From Spirosoma taeanense (GTDB taxonomy: Bacteria; Bacteroidota; Bacteroidia; Cytophagales; Spirosomataceae): a stretch of 64,000 nucleotides of DNA. The position numbers and the translations under genes were made by a program. The notes below the pieces were generated by a model, which was not told where the DNA came from, did no database searches, and was given only the letters and a program-made list of their open reading frames with translations. Below are positions 7,418-16,895 of this stretch, in pieces. The stretch is from the NCBI RefSeq assembly GCF_013127955.1, contig NZ_CP053435.1, positions 5,332,001 through 5,396,000 on the forward strand. Reading direction: 5' to 3'. Within the stretch, counting starts at the first letter, position 1, and each line of letters starts with the position of its first letter.

Positions 7418-10400
7418 ATGCGTAACAACCTTGTACGGCCGATTTTACTCATCGGCTTGCTGTCTGCCAGTTTGTTGACTGCGTTTGGTTTAACCAAACC
7501 GGGCCGTTCAGTTTGGTTCCGGATTTCCCATGCCACTACATCCCGTAAGGCTGTTGTCAAGCGTCCGGTAGCCGTATCTATGCCTGAACGGACGTACGCA
7601 CCGGCGAAGCCAATCGAAGTATTTACGCTCTCCGACAGCGGACAGCATTGGGTAGATAGTGTATTTAACACGCTCACGCCCGAACAGAAAATCGGTCAGT
7701 TCTTCATGGTGGCGACTTTCTCAAACCGCCACGAAAACCACTACCAGTACATTGATCACCTCATTCAGAACAATTATATCGGCGGGCTGATTTTCTTCCA
7801 GGGTGGTCCTTACCGGCAAGCCGTATTAACAAATCGATATCAGGCGCTGTCGAAAGTTCCTCTGCTGATCGGCATTGACGGTGAATGGGGTCTGGGAATG
7901 CGTTTGGACAGCGCAATGGATTTTCCAAAGCAAATGGCTCTTGGTGCCATTCGTGATAATGAACTGATTTACCGTATGGGTGCCGAGATCGGTCGGCAAT
8001 GCCAGCGGCTGGGGATTCATATCAACTTCGCGCCGGTATCGGATATAAACAGTAATCCGGCGAATCCGGTCATTGGTGTCCGGTCGTTTGGCGAATCCAA
8101 AGAGAACGTAGCGCTGAAAGCGTCGGCTTACATGCGTGGTCTGCAACAGACGCACGTTATTGCAACGGCCAAGCATTTTCCCGGACACGGCGATACCAAC
8201 GCCGATTCCCACCACACGCTGCCAACCATCAGCCGGTCGTCGGAGCAGATGCGGGAAATTGATCTGTACCCCTTCCGCAAGCTCATTGCCGATAGTCTGA
8301 TGGGCGTCGTAACCGGGCATCTGCACGTTCCGGTTATGGATAACACACCGGCGCTGGCCGCAACACTGTCGGAAAAGATCGTAACGGAGGTTTTGAAAAA
8401 AGAACTGGGCTTTCGGGGATTGGTCTTTACGGACGCCCTGAATATGGGCGGCATCAGCCGGTCGAAAGCCATCGACGTTAATCTGCGGGCGCTGATGGCC
8501 GGAAACGACATTCTGCTGTATCCCGAAAACGTTCGTGAGGCTACACTGAACATTCTGAATGCCGTTCAGCAGGGGGTTATTTCGCAGGAGTTTATTGACG
8601 AAAAAGCCAGGAAGATTCTGCGGGCTAAATACTGGGCGGGCCTTAACAACTACAAGCCGATTAACCTCGCGAATCTGTCGGCCGATCTTAACTCGCCCGA
8701 AGCGCAGCTGCTCAAGCAGGAGTTATGCGAACAATCCGTTACGGTCGTTCAAAACCAGAACAATCTGCTGCCCATTGGTAAACTGGATACGCTTCGGTTT
8801 GGATCGGTAGCGATCGGCGCCGAACCGGGAAATGTGTTTCAGAAGGCGCTAAACCAATACGCTCCCTTCCGGACGCTCGCTTATCCGGACAAAATCGCTT
8901 CAGAGTCGGAACTGAGCGATGCGCTGGCTCAGTTAGGCGACGCTAATACGGTTGTCGTCAGCTTCCACAAAATGAGCGAATCGGCTTATCGGCGGTTTGG
9001 TATCACCAAGGCATCCCTGGATCTGATCAGCCGTTTGAAGCAGCGCGGCACCAAGGTTATCGTAACGGCTTTTGGGTCGCCTTATAGTCTGACGCAGTTT
9101 GCCGGTGCCGACGCCCTGGTCTGTGCCTACCAGGAATTCGACGAAATGCAGAGTATAGTTCCTCAGGTCCTGTTTGGCGGTCTGGGCTCGCGTGGTATGC
9201 TGCCTGTTTCAACGGGTAGTCTGAAAGTCGGTTTAGGCGAGGTATTAAGTCCCGAGGGTCGCCTGTCGGCGGGTTCGCCAGAGAGCGTAGGGATGAAATC
9301 AACGACACTTGCCCGGATTGACGCGATTGCGCAGGCTGCTGTTCGCGACCGGGTTGTGCCGGGCTGCGAAATTCTGGTTGCTCGTAAAGGCAAGATTGTG
9401 TACAGCAAAAACTTCGGTGCGTTGACGTACTCACCCGGAGCGGAAAAGGTATCCGACGAAACTCTTTATGATCTGGCATCACTAACGAAAGTTCTCGCTA
9501 CGCTGCAGGCCGTCATGGTGCTTTACGACCGGAAACAGATCGATCTGAATCAGAAAGCCTCTGCCTACCTGCCCGAACTGCGGGGCACGAACAAGCAGAA
9601 CATTACACTGCAGGATTTGCTCTGGCATCAGTCAGGGATGGTATCGTATTACCCAACGACCTGGGATCGTACCCGAACGCCCGGCGGTGGGCTGAAAGCA
9701 GAGTATTACAATCCCACTCCCGATAGTCTGCACACCCTGCAGGTAGCTCCTACCCTCTGGGCAACCCCTGCCCTCAAAGACTCTGTCTGGAAGTGGGTCG
9801 TTCAATCGCCCATGTCGCGTAAGGTTGGCGAATCCGGGAAGCCTGCCTACGTTTACAGCGATCTGAACTTTCTGACGCTGCAGAAAATCGTGGAGCGCGT
9901 CACGAAACAGCCGTTGGACAAGTTTGTTACGGAGACAATCTATAATCCGCTGGGGCTGCATCAACTGGGCTTTACGCCGTTGCAACGGTTGAAAAATCCA
10001 CATTGTGCCCCTACCGAACAGGACACTTACTACCGAAATCAACTCCTGGTTGGTACGGTTCATGATCAGATGGCGGCCGTGCAGGGTGGCGTATCAGGCC
10101 ATGCCGGGCTATTTGGCAACGCGCATGACATTGCGACGTTGCTTCAGATGAATTTGCAGAAAGGCGAATACGGCGGGGCGCGTATTTTCAACCCCATGAC
10201 GGTACCCTTTTTTACCCAAACGCTTAGTAGCCGCAGCCATCGGGCATTAGGCTGGGATAAGCCGAATCCCGAAAGCACCAGCAGCGTATACATGACCGAG
10301 CAAGTGTCTCCCCGCTCGTTTGGACATACTGGTTTTACGGGTAACGTTGTCTGGGTTGATCCCGATCAGGAATTGATTTTTGTATTCTTGTCGAACCGAA

Positions 10401-10486
10401 TCTATCCAACGGCCGGCAACAATTCCATCAATACAACCAAGCTCCGTCGGCGGATTCACGAGGTTATCTATAATGCCATACAGTGA
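7418..10486 (+). CDS. Fusion of GH3 beta-N-acetylhexosaminidase and beta-lactamase-type serine hydrolase
   Basis: 1022 residues from the ATG at 7418, chosen over the ATG at 7331 because it begins a typical signal peptide (MRNNLVRPILLIGLLSAS...). The N-terminal half is a NagZ-like glycoside hydrolase family 3 domain with KHFPGHGDTNADSHH (from about residue 252) and FTDALNMGG, followed by a GH3 C-terminal domain. The C-terminal half is a class C beta-lactamase/esterase-like domain with SLTK (Ser about 688), YSDLN (about 813) and HTG (about 970). This two-domain layout is known in Bacteroidota. It probably acts on peptidoglycan or muropeptides in the periplasm, with the second domain as a peptidase, amidase or esterase. 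Substrate not proven. Confidence 0.93.
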   Translation: MRNNLVRPILLIGLLSASLLTAFGLTKPGRSVWFRISHATTSRKAVVKRPVAVSMPERTYAPAKPIEVFTLSDSGQHWVDSVFNTLTPEQKIGQFFMVATFSNRHENHYQYIDHLIQNNYIGGLIFFQGGPYRQAVLTNRYQALSKVPLLIGIDGEWGLGMRLDSAMDFPKQMALGAIRDNELIYRMGAEIGRQCQRLGIHINFAPVSDINSNPANPVIGVRSFGESKENVALKASAYMRGLQQTHVIATAKHFPGHGDTNADSHHTLPTISRSSEQMREIDLYPFRKLIADSLMGVVTGHLHVPVMDNTPALAATLSEKIVTEVLKKELGFRGLVFTDALNMGGISRSKAIDVNLRALMAGNDILLYPENVREATLNILNAVQQGVISQEFIDEKARKILRAKYWAGLNNYKPINLANLSADLNSPEAQLLKQELCEQSVTVVQNQNNLLPIGKLDTLRFGSVAIGAEPGNVFQKALNQYAPFRTLAYPDKIASESELSDALAQLGDANTVVVSFHKMSESAYRRFGITKASLDLISRLKQRGTKVIVTAFGSPYSLTQFAGADALVCAYQEFDEMQSIVPQVLFGGLGSRGMLPVSTGSLKVGLGEVLSPEGRLSAGSPESVGMKSTTLARIDAIAQAAVRDRVVPGCEILVARKGKIVYSKNFGALTYSPGAEKVSDETLYDLASLTKVLATLQAVMVLYDRKQIDLNQKASAYLPELRGTNKQNITLQDLLWHQSGMVSYYPTTWDRTRTPGGGLKAEYYNPTPDSLHTLQVAPTLWATPALKDSVWKWVVQSPMSRKVGESGKPAYVYSDLNFLTLQKIVERVTKQPLDKFVTETIYNPLGLHQLGFTPLQRLKNPHCAPTEQDTYYRNQLLVGTVHDQMAAVQGGVSGHAGLFGNAHDIATLLQMNLQKGEYGGARIFNPMTVPFFTQTLSSRSHRALGWDKPNPESTSSVYMTEQVSPRSFGHTGFTGNVVWVDPDQELIFVFLSNRIYPTAGNNSINTTKLRRRIHEVIYNAIQ

Positions 10487-10523
10487 AATAAAAGGCATTT
10501 CGCGGTGTGTAACCAGCAAAATG

Positions 10524-10554
10524 AAAAGGCTACCGCTCTTGGTAGCCTTTTTTT
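10524..10554 (+). terminator. Rho-independent terminator
   Basis: AAAAGGCTACC at 10524-10534, a six-base loop and the perfect complement at 10541-10551, then T residues to 10554. It lies 38 bases after the GH3/beta-lactamase gene. Confidence 0.93.
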
Positions 10555-10652
10555 ACGTCCATCTTCAAAGATATTCGCGGATAGCATCCTTCCCGATTAT
10601 TTTATAAATACTCTAACTTTAGGCGATTAACAGCCTCTTTTTTCATTTGTAT

Positions 10653-13600
10653 ATGCAGGGACGTATTCTTTACTCCTGGTTCTTTTACTGCTTATGTCTC
10701 ATCGGGCTGACGGTGCCCGGTTTTGCCCAAATAATTGTAGTAAACAAGGTAACGCCCGAGGCTGTTTGTCCCGGTGGAAGCCTATCGGTTCCTTTCTCAA
10801 CGACCGGCGCTTTTGGAAGTACTAACGTATTTCGAGCGCAGTTATCCGACGCTAATGGCGCATTTCCAGCTACGCCAACGGTTATAGGAACGCTTCTTCT
10901 TAGCCCTATTCTCCCAACAAACGCGACTATTTCAGCAACAATCCCTAAGTCGGCAGTGGCCGGTTCGGCCTATAAAGTCCGAATCGTCTCTACGACCCCA
11001 TCCAGAGTCAGCTCGAACACACAACCCCTCACCATAAACGCGGCTCCGGGTCCGCCCAGCACGTCAACTCCCCCTCAGTATTGCGAGGGCGAAAAAGCAG
11101 AACCCCTGGAAGCTACAGCATCCTCAGGAGGTACGCTGGAATGGTATGGCACTGACCCCACTAGCACGCCAACCAGTAAAGCAACTGTTCCAAACACGAA
11201 TCTGGTTGGATTGACACCGTATTACGTTGGTCAGAATGTAGATGGCTGTTCAAGTGCGCCAACAAGTATTGCCGTTACGGTGAACGACCGACCCAATGCG
11301 CCGGGCACCAGTCCTAAGGCTTACTGCATTGGCGATGTGGCCAGCCCTTTATCGGCTTCACCCGTTGCAGGGGCTACCCTAAACTGGTACACCACCGCAA
11401 CCGGCGGTACGCCTTCATCGGTTGCGCCAACACCCAACACAACCAAGGCAGGTTCGACTACCTATTATGTCAGCCAGACCCTGAAGAATTGTGAGGGTCC
11501 CCGCGCAACGCTTGTGGTGACGGTCAACACGCTCCCAGACGCTCCAAAGGCAACCACCCCTGAGCCAACCTGTCAGGACGCGCCCACCAAGCCACTATCC
11601 GCGGTAGCCGATGCGGGCGCTACCTTACGTTGGTGGGGCACTAGTGCAACCGGCGGCACATTCACAACCACGCCGACCGTTCCCAGTAACCAGGCCAGCG
11701 ATACTTATTACGTCAGTCAGGAAAAAAGTGGCTGTGATGGACCGAGAACAGCCATTGTGGTTACTATAAAACCTCTGCCAGCGCCCCCAACGACCAGTCC
11801 GGCACCTTCTTATTGCCAAAGTGCTACCGCAACGGCTTTAGCAGCCTCGCCCAGCGCCGGTGGGACGTTGAACTGGTACGGGGCCAATGCAACCGGGGGC
11901 ACCTCAACCACTATAGCCACCACCCCGAGTACAGCCTCTGTCGGCCCAACAAACTATTACGTCAGCCAGACGGTCGGCGGCTGCGAAAGCCCCCGGGCGG
12001 CCATTCTGGTCATTGTAAAACCTCTGCCAGCCGCCCCCGTAACAATCAGCCCAACGAACCTCTGCCAGAATAAGCCGGCGGCTCCGCTGACGGCCAGTCC
12101 TGGTTCGGGCGGCACACTGAACTGGTACGGCACGAACGCTACCGGGGGCACCCCCTCCGAAACGGCACCAACGCCCCCGACCAGCGCAACCGGCTCAACA
12201 ACTTTTTACGTTAGCCAGTCAGTTAATGGCTGCGAAGGGCCACGCGCCAGCTTGCGTACCGTCGTCTATGCCGTTCCTGCCCAACCAACGACTGTTGCAC
12301 CTAGTCCCTACTGCGAAGGCACTCAGGCCACTTCGCTTTCGGCAGTCGGTCAGAATTTGCGGTGGTACGGCACGAACCCGACAGGAGGAATGCCATCCAG
12401 TACACCAACCGTTCCGAATACAAACCTGGTTGGAAAGACAAACTACTACGTAACACAAACCACAAACGGTTGCGAGAGCGACCGGGCAGCCATTCCGGTT
12501 CAGGTTAAAGATACGCCCGACGCACCGGGGGTAACGGGCGTCGATTTCTGCCAGAACTACCCGGCTCCAGCTTTATCGGCCAATTTCGCAGCGAATACTA
12601 CCCCCAGCTGGTACGGCACGAATTCGACAGGTGGGACAGCCTCGCCCAATGCACCAGTTCCAGCGAATACAAACGCGGGCCGTACAACGTATTATGTCAG
12701 CCAAACGCTTGATGGCTGTGAAAGCGTCCGCGCTGGATTAACGGTAAACGTAAAGGCAACCCCAGCCGCTCCGGGCGTAAGTCCGATTGGTTTCTGTAAC
12801 AATGGCCCATCGCAGCAGCTCGTGGCTACGGGTAACAATGGTAGCACTATTAAATGGTATGATGCTGCCGACAAGCTGCTCGACGGGGCGCCTATACCGG
12901 CCACCAACACTGTCGGCGATCAGTTATACAAAGCCACCCAGGTATCCAGCGAGGGATGCGAAAGCCGGGAAAAAGCAAATCTGGTCGTAACCATCAAACC
13001 GCTGCCAGGACCACCGAGCGTTGCGAACGTAGCGTATTGCCAGAGCCAGCCGGATCAGCCGGAACAAAACGTAGCACCTCTTATGGCCAACGGGCAGAAT
13101 CTGCGCTGGTACAATACCGATGGAAATCCGTTTCCCACGGCACCAACGCCCCCCATATCCCAAACGGGCGTTCTGAATTATCAGGTCAGCCAGACCGTCA
13201 ACAGTTGTGAGGGCGGCAAGGCAACCTTACAGGTTAGAATTAACACCACAGCCGCTCCCACTGTTGCCCGTTCGCTCGTTAGCTACTGCATCAACGACAA
13301 GGCAGCTCCTCTGCAGGCAACGGCTGAAACAAACGGTAGCCTGCGCTGGATTGACCCGTATGGCCGCGTTACGCCCGACGCTCCGGTTCCGGCTACCACC
13401 AATGCCAACGTTACGCCGGGTGGCGACCCGTTTTACGTCTATCAGATTGGGGCAAATGGCTGCTATAGCCCGCGATCAACCATCCGGGTCATTGTCAATA
13501 CCACACCTACGCTGGCCCTGACGGGTAGTGCCTCGGTAAACCTTGGGCAGTGGACCCCATTAGCGTTGAAGTTCACGGGGGCACCACCGTTTAGCTATAC

Positions 13601-14582
13601 GCTCACGGGCGGGTATTCCGGTATAGCCAACTCAACAGACACAACCATTCAGGTTCTGCCGCGTAATACCACTACCTATCAGGTTGCGGCCGTCGCAAAC
13701 AGTTGCGGAAATGGCCTCCCTGGAAACCCGGCAACGGCAGTCGTTACAGTTCAGGTACCCACAATTACGACCGCTGCACTCAGCAGTGCTACACTCTGCA
13801 CGGGCAATCCGCTGGCCATACCGTTCACAACAACGGGCACGTTCACCAGTGGTAATGTCTTCCGGGCTGAGCTGGTCAGTGTTGCCGATACGACCAAAAC
13901 GTTCGAGGTGTCGACGGGCGCTGCCGGTAGCCCCATAGTGGCTAACCTGCCCGTCACGCTGGCTAGTGGCGATTATTACGTCCGGGTTAAAGCCTCAAAT
14001 CCGGAAATCGGTATTGTCGGCACAAACAGCCAAACCGTTCTGACGGTACGCGCCCGACCAACGGCTTTGCTGGCGGGTACACAGAGCATCTACGAAGGTA
14101 CACCTGCGAATCTGACGGTTACGTTTGGTGGCGACGGGCCCTGGAATCTGACCTACGCGGATAGCCTGCGGACCTATTCGCTGGTAACGAGCGTGAATCC
14201 GCTTATCGTTGAGGTGCGGCCAGCCCGTACAACAACTTACCGGATTGTGTCCCTGACAAATAACTGCGGAACCGGACAAGTGTCCGGCACAGCTACGGTG
14301 TCAGTTCTCACGGTGCTGGGGGTGGAAGACTTAAACCTCGGTCCGCTGGTGAACGTCTATCCCGTGCCAACTGCGGCTTTGCTGACGGTTGATATTGACG
14401 CTTCCCGCGCCCGCGATCCGGCCGTACTTTCGCTGACAGATTCCCGGGGCCGGGCCGTAATGCAGCAAACAAGTCGCCTACAACGCACAGAACTTGACCT
14501 GAGTAATCAGCCCGCTGGTCTATACCTCCTGCGCGTGCAGGTTGGTGATCGGCAAACAGTCCGAAAAGTTCTGAAACAGTAA
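10653..14582 (+). CDS. Giant Ig-like repeat surface protein with T9SS sorting domain
   Basis: 1309 residues from the ATG at 10653. A TTG two codons upstream is possible, but the ATG starts the signal peptide (MQGRILYSWFFYCLCL...PGFAQ). After one N-terminal domain come ten Ig-like repeats of about 80 residues, then two more Ig-like domains. The domain SLSVPFSTTGAFGS...VFRA near the start recurs late as LAIPFTTTGTFTSGNVFRA. The last 80 or so residues (VNVYPVPTAALLTVDI, GRAVMQQTSR, QPAGLYLLRVQVGD, KVLKQ) form a type A sorting domain for type IX secretion. It is likely an adhesin-like or structural surface protein. The genes on both sides have their own functions, so it is probably monocistronic. 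Confidence 0.88.
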   Translation: MQGRILYSWFFYCLCLIGLTVPGFAQIIVVNKVTPEAVCPGGSLSVPFSTTGAFGSTNVFRAQLSDANGAFPATPTVIGTLLLSPILPTNATISATIPKSAVAGSAYKVRIVSTTPSRVSSNTQPLTINAAPGPPSTSTPPQYCEGEKAEPLEATASSGGTLEWYGTDPTSTPTSKATVPNTNLVGLTPYYVGQNVDGCSSAPTSIAVTVNDRPNAPGTSPKAYCIGDVASPLSASPVAGATLNWYTTATGGTPSSVAPTPNTTKAGSTTYYVSQTLKNCEGPRATLVVTVNTLPDAPKATTPEPTCQDAPTKPLSAVADAGATLRWWGTSATGGTFTTTPTVPSNQASDTYYVSQEKSGCDGPRTAIVVTIKPLPAPPTTSPAPSYCQSATATALAASPSAGGTLNWYGANATGGTSTTIATTPSTASVGPTNYYVSQTVGGCESPRAAILVIVKPLPAAPVTISPTNLCQNKPAAPLTASPGSGGTLNWYGTNATGGTPSETAPTPPTSATGSTTFYVSQSVNGCEGPRASLRTVVYAVPAQPTTVAPSPYCEGTQATSLSAVGQNLRWYGTNPTGGMPSSTPTVPNTNLVGKTNYYVTQTTNGCESDRAAIPVQVKDTPDAPGVTGVDFCQNYPAPALSANFAANTTPSWYGTNSTGGTASPNAPVPANTNAGRTTYYVSQTLDGCESVRAGLTVNVKATPAAPGVSPIGFCNNGPSQQLVATGNNGSTIKWYDAADKLLDGAPIPATNTVGDQLYKATQVSSEGCESREKANLVVTIKPLPGPPSVANVAYCQSQPDQPEQNVAPLMANGQNLRWYNTDGNPFPTAPTPPISQTGVLNYQVSQTVNSCEGGKATLQVRINTTAAPTVARSLVSYCINDKAAPLQATAETNGSLRWIDPYGRVTPDAPVPATTNANVTPGGDPFYVYQIGANGCYSPRSTIRVIVNTTPTLALTGSASVNLGQWTPLALKFTGAPPFSYTLTGGYSGIANSTDTTIQVLPRNTTTYQVAAVANSCGNGLPGNPATAVVTVQVPTITTAALSSATLCTGNPLAIPFTTTGTFTSGNVFRAELVSVADTTKTFEVSTGAAGSPIVANLPVTLASGDYYVRVKASNPEIGIVGTNSQTVLTVRARPTALLAGTQSIYEGTPANLTVTFGGDGPWNLTYADSLRTYSLVTSVNPLIVEVRPARTTTYRIVSLTNNCGTGQVSGTATVSVLTVLGVEDLNLGPLVNVYPVPTAALLTVDIDASRARDPAVLSLTDSRGRAVMQQTSRLQRTELDLSNQPAGLYLLRVQVGDRQTVRKVLKQ
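11050..13505 (+). repeat. Ten tandem Ig-like repeat units within the surface protein
   Basis: Ten diverged units of about 240 bases each encode the pattern YC..., LxWYGTNATGG, TYYVSQTxNGCEGPRA and a closing VKPLPA-type linker. Each unit has one Cys near its start and one in the GCE motif, so a disulfide per repeat is likely. The units differ at many positions, so the duplication is old. Units 2 to 7 are most alike; units 8 to 10 have lost the TGG motif. Confidence 0.9.
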
Positions 14583-14647
14583 ACCGTCAACGTCGCTCTT
14601 TGATAAGCACCGTATAGGGTTTACCAACGGGCCTGATTTTCCAACTC

Positions 14648-15082
14648 ATGACGGACGAATACTTTATGGAAATTGCTCTGAGTCTGGCCGAGGAAGCTGC
14701 TGATGACGGCGAAATTCCCGTTGGCGCACTGGTGGTTTGCCGAAACCGAATCATCGGTAAAGCCCGCAATCAGACCGAACAGCTCGGCGATGTAACGGCT
14801 CATGCCGAAATGATGGCTATTACGGCCGCTACGCAATACCTGGGTGGCAAGTATCTTGCGGATTGTACGCTTTACGTTACTCTGGAGCCGTGCGCGATGT
14901 GTGCCGGTGCGTTATTCTGGTCGCAGATTGGGCGGCTCGTTATCGGAGCGGCTGATCCTAAACGGGGTTATAGCCGCCACGAGCCCTCGCTGCTGCACCC
15001 AAAAACGCGGCTTGAAACAGGTATCTTAGCCGATGAATGTCAGGCCTTACTAACGAAGTTTTTTCGAGGCTTAAGAACATAA
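14648..15082 (+). CDS. tadA: tRNA-specific adenosine-34 deaminase
   Basis: 144 residues. Zinc-deaminase motifs are complete: THAEMMAI with the zinc His and catalytic Glu, and LEPCAMCAGAL with both zinc Cys. The N-terminal GEIPVGALVV and the C-terminal RLETGILADE...LLTKFF are typical of TadA, which converts adenosine to inosine at the wobble position of tRNA-Arg. Length matches the family. A related cytidine or guanine deaminase is less likely. Confidence 0.9.
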   Translation: MTDEYFMEIALSLAEEAADDGEIPVGALVVCRNRIIGKARNQTEQLGDVTAHAEMMAITAATQYLGGKYLADCTLYVTLEPCAMCAGALFWSQIGRLVIGAADPKRGYSRHEPSLLHPKTRLETGILADECQALLTKFFRGLRT

Positions 15083-15139
15083 ACCGAGAGAGGGTTGTTA
15101 AACCAACCGAATAATCTTCCAATTTAACATAACAATCCA

Positions 15140-15760
15140 ATGGCTTTTGTACTAGATCCGCTACCCTACCCAAGCGATTCGCTCGAACCAAATATTGACA
15201 AGCAGACCATGGAAATCCACCATGACAAGCATCATAATGCGTACGTGACGAATCTGAATAACGCCATCGCCGGTACCGAAATGGAAAATAAATCCATCGA
15301 AGACTTGCTGAAAACGGTTAGTCAGGCGCCGGTAGCTGTGCGCAATAATGGTGGGGGACACTACAACCATACGCTGTTCTGGAACACGCTGTCAGGTAAT
15401 GGAGGTAGTCAGCCAACGGGTGAACTCGCCGAGGCAATCAGCCAGAAGTTTGGCTCATTCGACGCCTTCAAAGACGAGTTTACCAAAGCGGCCACAACCC
15501 GATTTGGTTCTGGCTGGGCCTGGCTCATTGTAAATCAACAGGGCGAATTAGCCGTCACCTCAACGCCTAATCAGGATAACCCGCTGATGGATGTTGCCGA
15601 CGTAAAGGGATTCCCAATTATTGGCCTTGACGTTTGGGAACACGCTTACTATCTAAAGTATCAGAACCGTCGGCCAGATTATATCGCAGCTTATTTTAAT
15701 GTTGTAGACTGGAACGCTGCCGAAAAACGGTATCAATTAGGCAAGCAACAAAACGCCTGA
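15140..15760 (+). CDS. sodA: Superoxide dismutase, Mn/Fe family
   Basis: 206 residues, cytoplasmic with no signal peptide. Metal ligands are visible: His in MEIHHDKHH, His in HYNHTLFW, Asp in [14 protein letters not shown] and the His of the same motif. The NNGGGHYNH context and NQDNPLM (Gln in the C-terminal domain) favour the manganese type over the iron type, though metal choice cannot be settled from sequence. It disproportionates superoxide. It is followed by an imperfect hairpin and the tRNA-His gene. Confidence 0.95.
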   Translation: MAFVLDPLPYPSDSLEPNIDKQTMEIHHDKHHNAYVTNLNNAIAGTEMENKSIEDLLKTVSQAPVAVRNNGGGHYNHTLFWNTLSGNGGSQPTGELAEAISQKFGSFDAFKDEFTKAATTRFGSGWAWLIVNQQGELAVTSTPNQDNPLMDVADVKGFPIIGLDVWEHAYYLKYQNRRPDYIAAYFNVVDWNAAEKRYQLGKQQNA

Positions 15761-15768
15761 TCCTGTTG

Positions 15769-15848
15769 TGTGGTTTGATCTGGTCTGGTTTCGTTTGTTA
15801 GTATGAAAATTTTTAACAACGAACTAGGACCATCAAACCACAAACTTT
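15769..15848 (+). terminator. Imperfect long hairpin, possible sodA terminator
   Basis: TGTGGTTTGAT at 15769-15779 pairs with ATCAAACCACA at 15832-15842, with further partial pairing inside (GGTC...GTTTGTTA with TAACAACGAAC...GGACC), followed by six T residues ending at 15851. The loop is long and the -7 box of tRNA-His begins immediately after. Confidence 0.5.
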
Positions 15849-15850
15849 TT

Positions 15851-15858
15851 TATATTTG
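15851..15858 (+). promoter_or_regulatory. -7 promoter element of tRNA-His
   Basis: TATATTTG matches TAnnTTTG and lies 12 bases before the tRNA. I see no TTG at the expected -33 distance. Confidence 0.6.
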
Positions 15859-15870
15859 CAATCCCAAAAC

Positions 15871-15945
15871 GGTGATCGTAGCTCAGTCGGTTAGAGCGTC
15901 GGATTGTGGTTCCGAAGGTCGCGGGTTCGAGCCCCGTCTTTCACC
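15871..15945 (+). tRNA. tRNA-His (anticodon GTG)
   Basis: Cloverleaf with D arm GCTC/GAGC, a five-pair anticodon stem (TCGGA/TCCGA), anticodon loop TTGTGGT with GTG in the middle, and T arm GCGGG TTCGAGC CCCGT. The base at 15871 is the extra G-1 typical of tRNA-His, facing C73 at 15945. No CCA is encoded. The acceptor stem has two adjacent non-pairs (T5 with T68 and C6 with T67), which is unusual. Confidence 0.95.
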
Positions 15946-15955
15946 CTGGTAAGTT

Positions 15956-15982
15956 AAGCCCCGACCTTGTCGGGGCTTTTTT
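15956..15982 (+). terminator. Rho-independent terminator of tRNA-His
   Basis: AAGCCCCGAC at 15956-15965, loop CTT, complement at 15969-15978, then T residues. Confidence 0.92.
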
Positions 15983-16029
15983 CATTACCGACAGGCTAAC
16001 TTTCGGGCTTGACAGAGCGTTTCTTCTTC

Positions 16030-16689
16030 ATGCCTGTAAGTGTTCCCATACCGCCCCGTTACCACCCTACCATCCGAACTGTTCTGGTACTGGCGTATCT
16101 GGCTGGGGTGATTGGGCTGCAGTTGCCCGGCCTGGCTGATTATTTCAGGCCCCTTAGCCCACTAACGCTCATTAGTTCGCTGGTGATCCTTCTTCTTTAC
16201 CATACCGACTGGCGACCTTCCTTTTATCTGTACGCAGTATTAGCGGCTCTTACGGGCTATTTCATCGAAGTTCTGGGAGTTCATACGGGCGCTGTCTTCG
16301 GACATTACGCGTATGGCTGGGGACTAGGAGTTAAACTATGGGCTGTCCCGCCTGTCATTGGCATTAACTGGCTAACTCTTTCCTACTGCTGCGGCTCCGT
16401 ATGCGATCGGCTTCGTCTGCCGACTGCTAGTAAAATTGTTACGGCAGCTTCGTTAATGGTCCTGCTGGATTTCTTTATTGAACCTGTCGCTGTCCGGCTG
16501 GATTTCTGGACCTGGTTTGATCAGCCCGTCCCCTGGCAGAACTATTTTGGCTGGTGGCTGGTATCGCTCCTGCTGTTCAGTCTCTGGTATCTGCTGCCCT
16601 TTCGCAAAGAAAACCGTCTGGCCAAGTGGATACTGGCTCTTCAGTTTTTTTTCTTCATTACCCATAATTTGTTTATCTTTTTTACCTGA
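16030..16689 (+). CDS. Carotenoid biosynthesis membrane protein (DUF422/CruF-like)
   Basis: 219 residues from the ATG at 16030; an upstream TTG at 16009 is less likely. There are about six to seven membrane helices. The pattern GYFIEVLGVHTGAVFGHYAY, VPPVIGINW and a late FFIEPVAVRLDFW matches the carotenoid-biosynthesis family COG2324, which includes the 2''/1',2'-hydratase CruF and bisanhydrobacterioruberin hydratase. It probably hydrates or modifies a carotenoid end group in the inner membrane. It lies just upstream of a CarH/LitR-like regulator on the same strand, which fits light-regulated pigment synthesis. No other crt genes are in the window. Confidence 0.8.
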   Translation: MPVSVPIPPRYHPTIRTVLVLAYLAGVIGLQLPGLADYFRPLSPLTLISSLVILLLYHTDWRPSFYLYAVLAALTGYFIEVLGVHTGAVFGHYAYGWGLGVKLWAVPPVIGINWLTLSYCCGSVCDRLRLPTASKIVTAASLMVLLDFFIEPVAVRLDFWTWFDQPVPWQNYFGWWLVSLLLFSLWYLLPFRKENRLAKWILALQFFFFITHNLFIFFT

Positions 16690-16895
16690 TCCCTTAAACA
16701 AAATAGTTATTTTTCGGTTTAATTTTCGAAACCGATCAATCAGAAATCTCGGCTCTGGAACTCATTTGTGTTTACGGGATTGCTGGAATCTATCGGTAGC
16801 GAGACTTTGTCGCCTTATTAATTAGAAACTGCAGCCTTTAGCTGCCCGCCGATTACAGATTCGTTTATGCCACCTGTATGTAACAGCATTGTTCC

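Noticed and set aside
10614-10621. TAACTTTA box before the Ig-like protein gene as a promoter
   Set aside because: Lacks the final G and has no TTG at the right distance; too weak to list.
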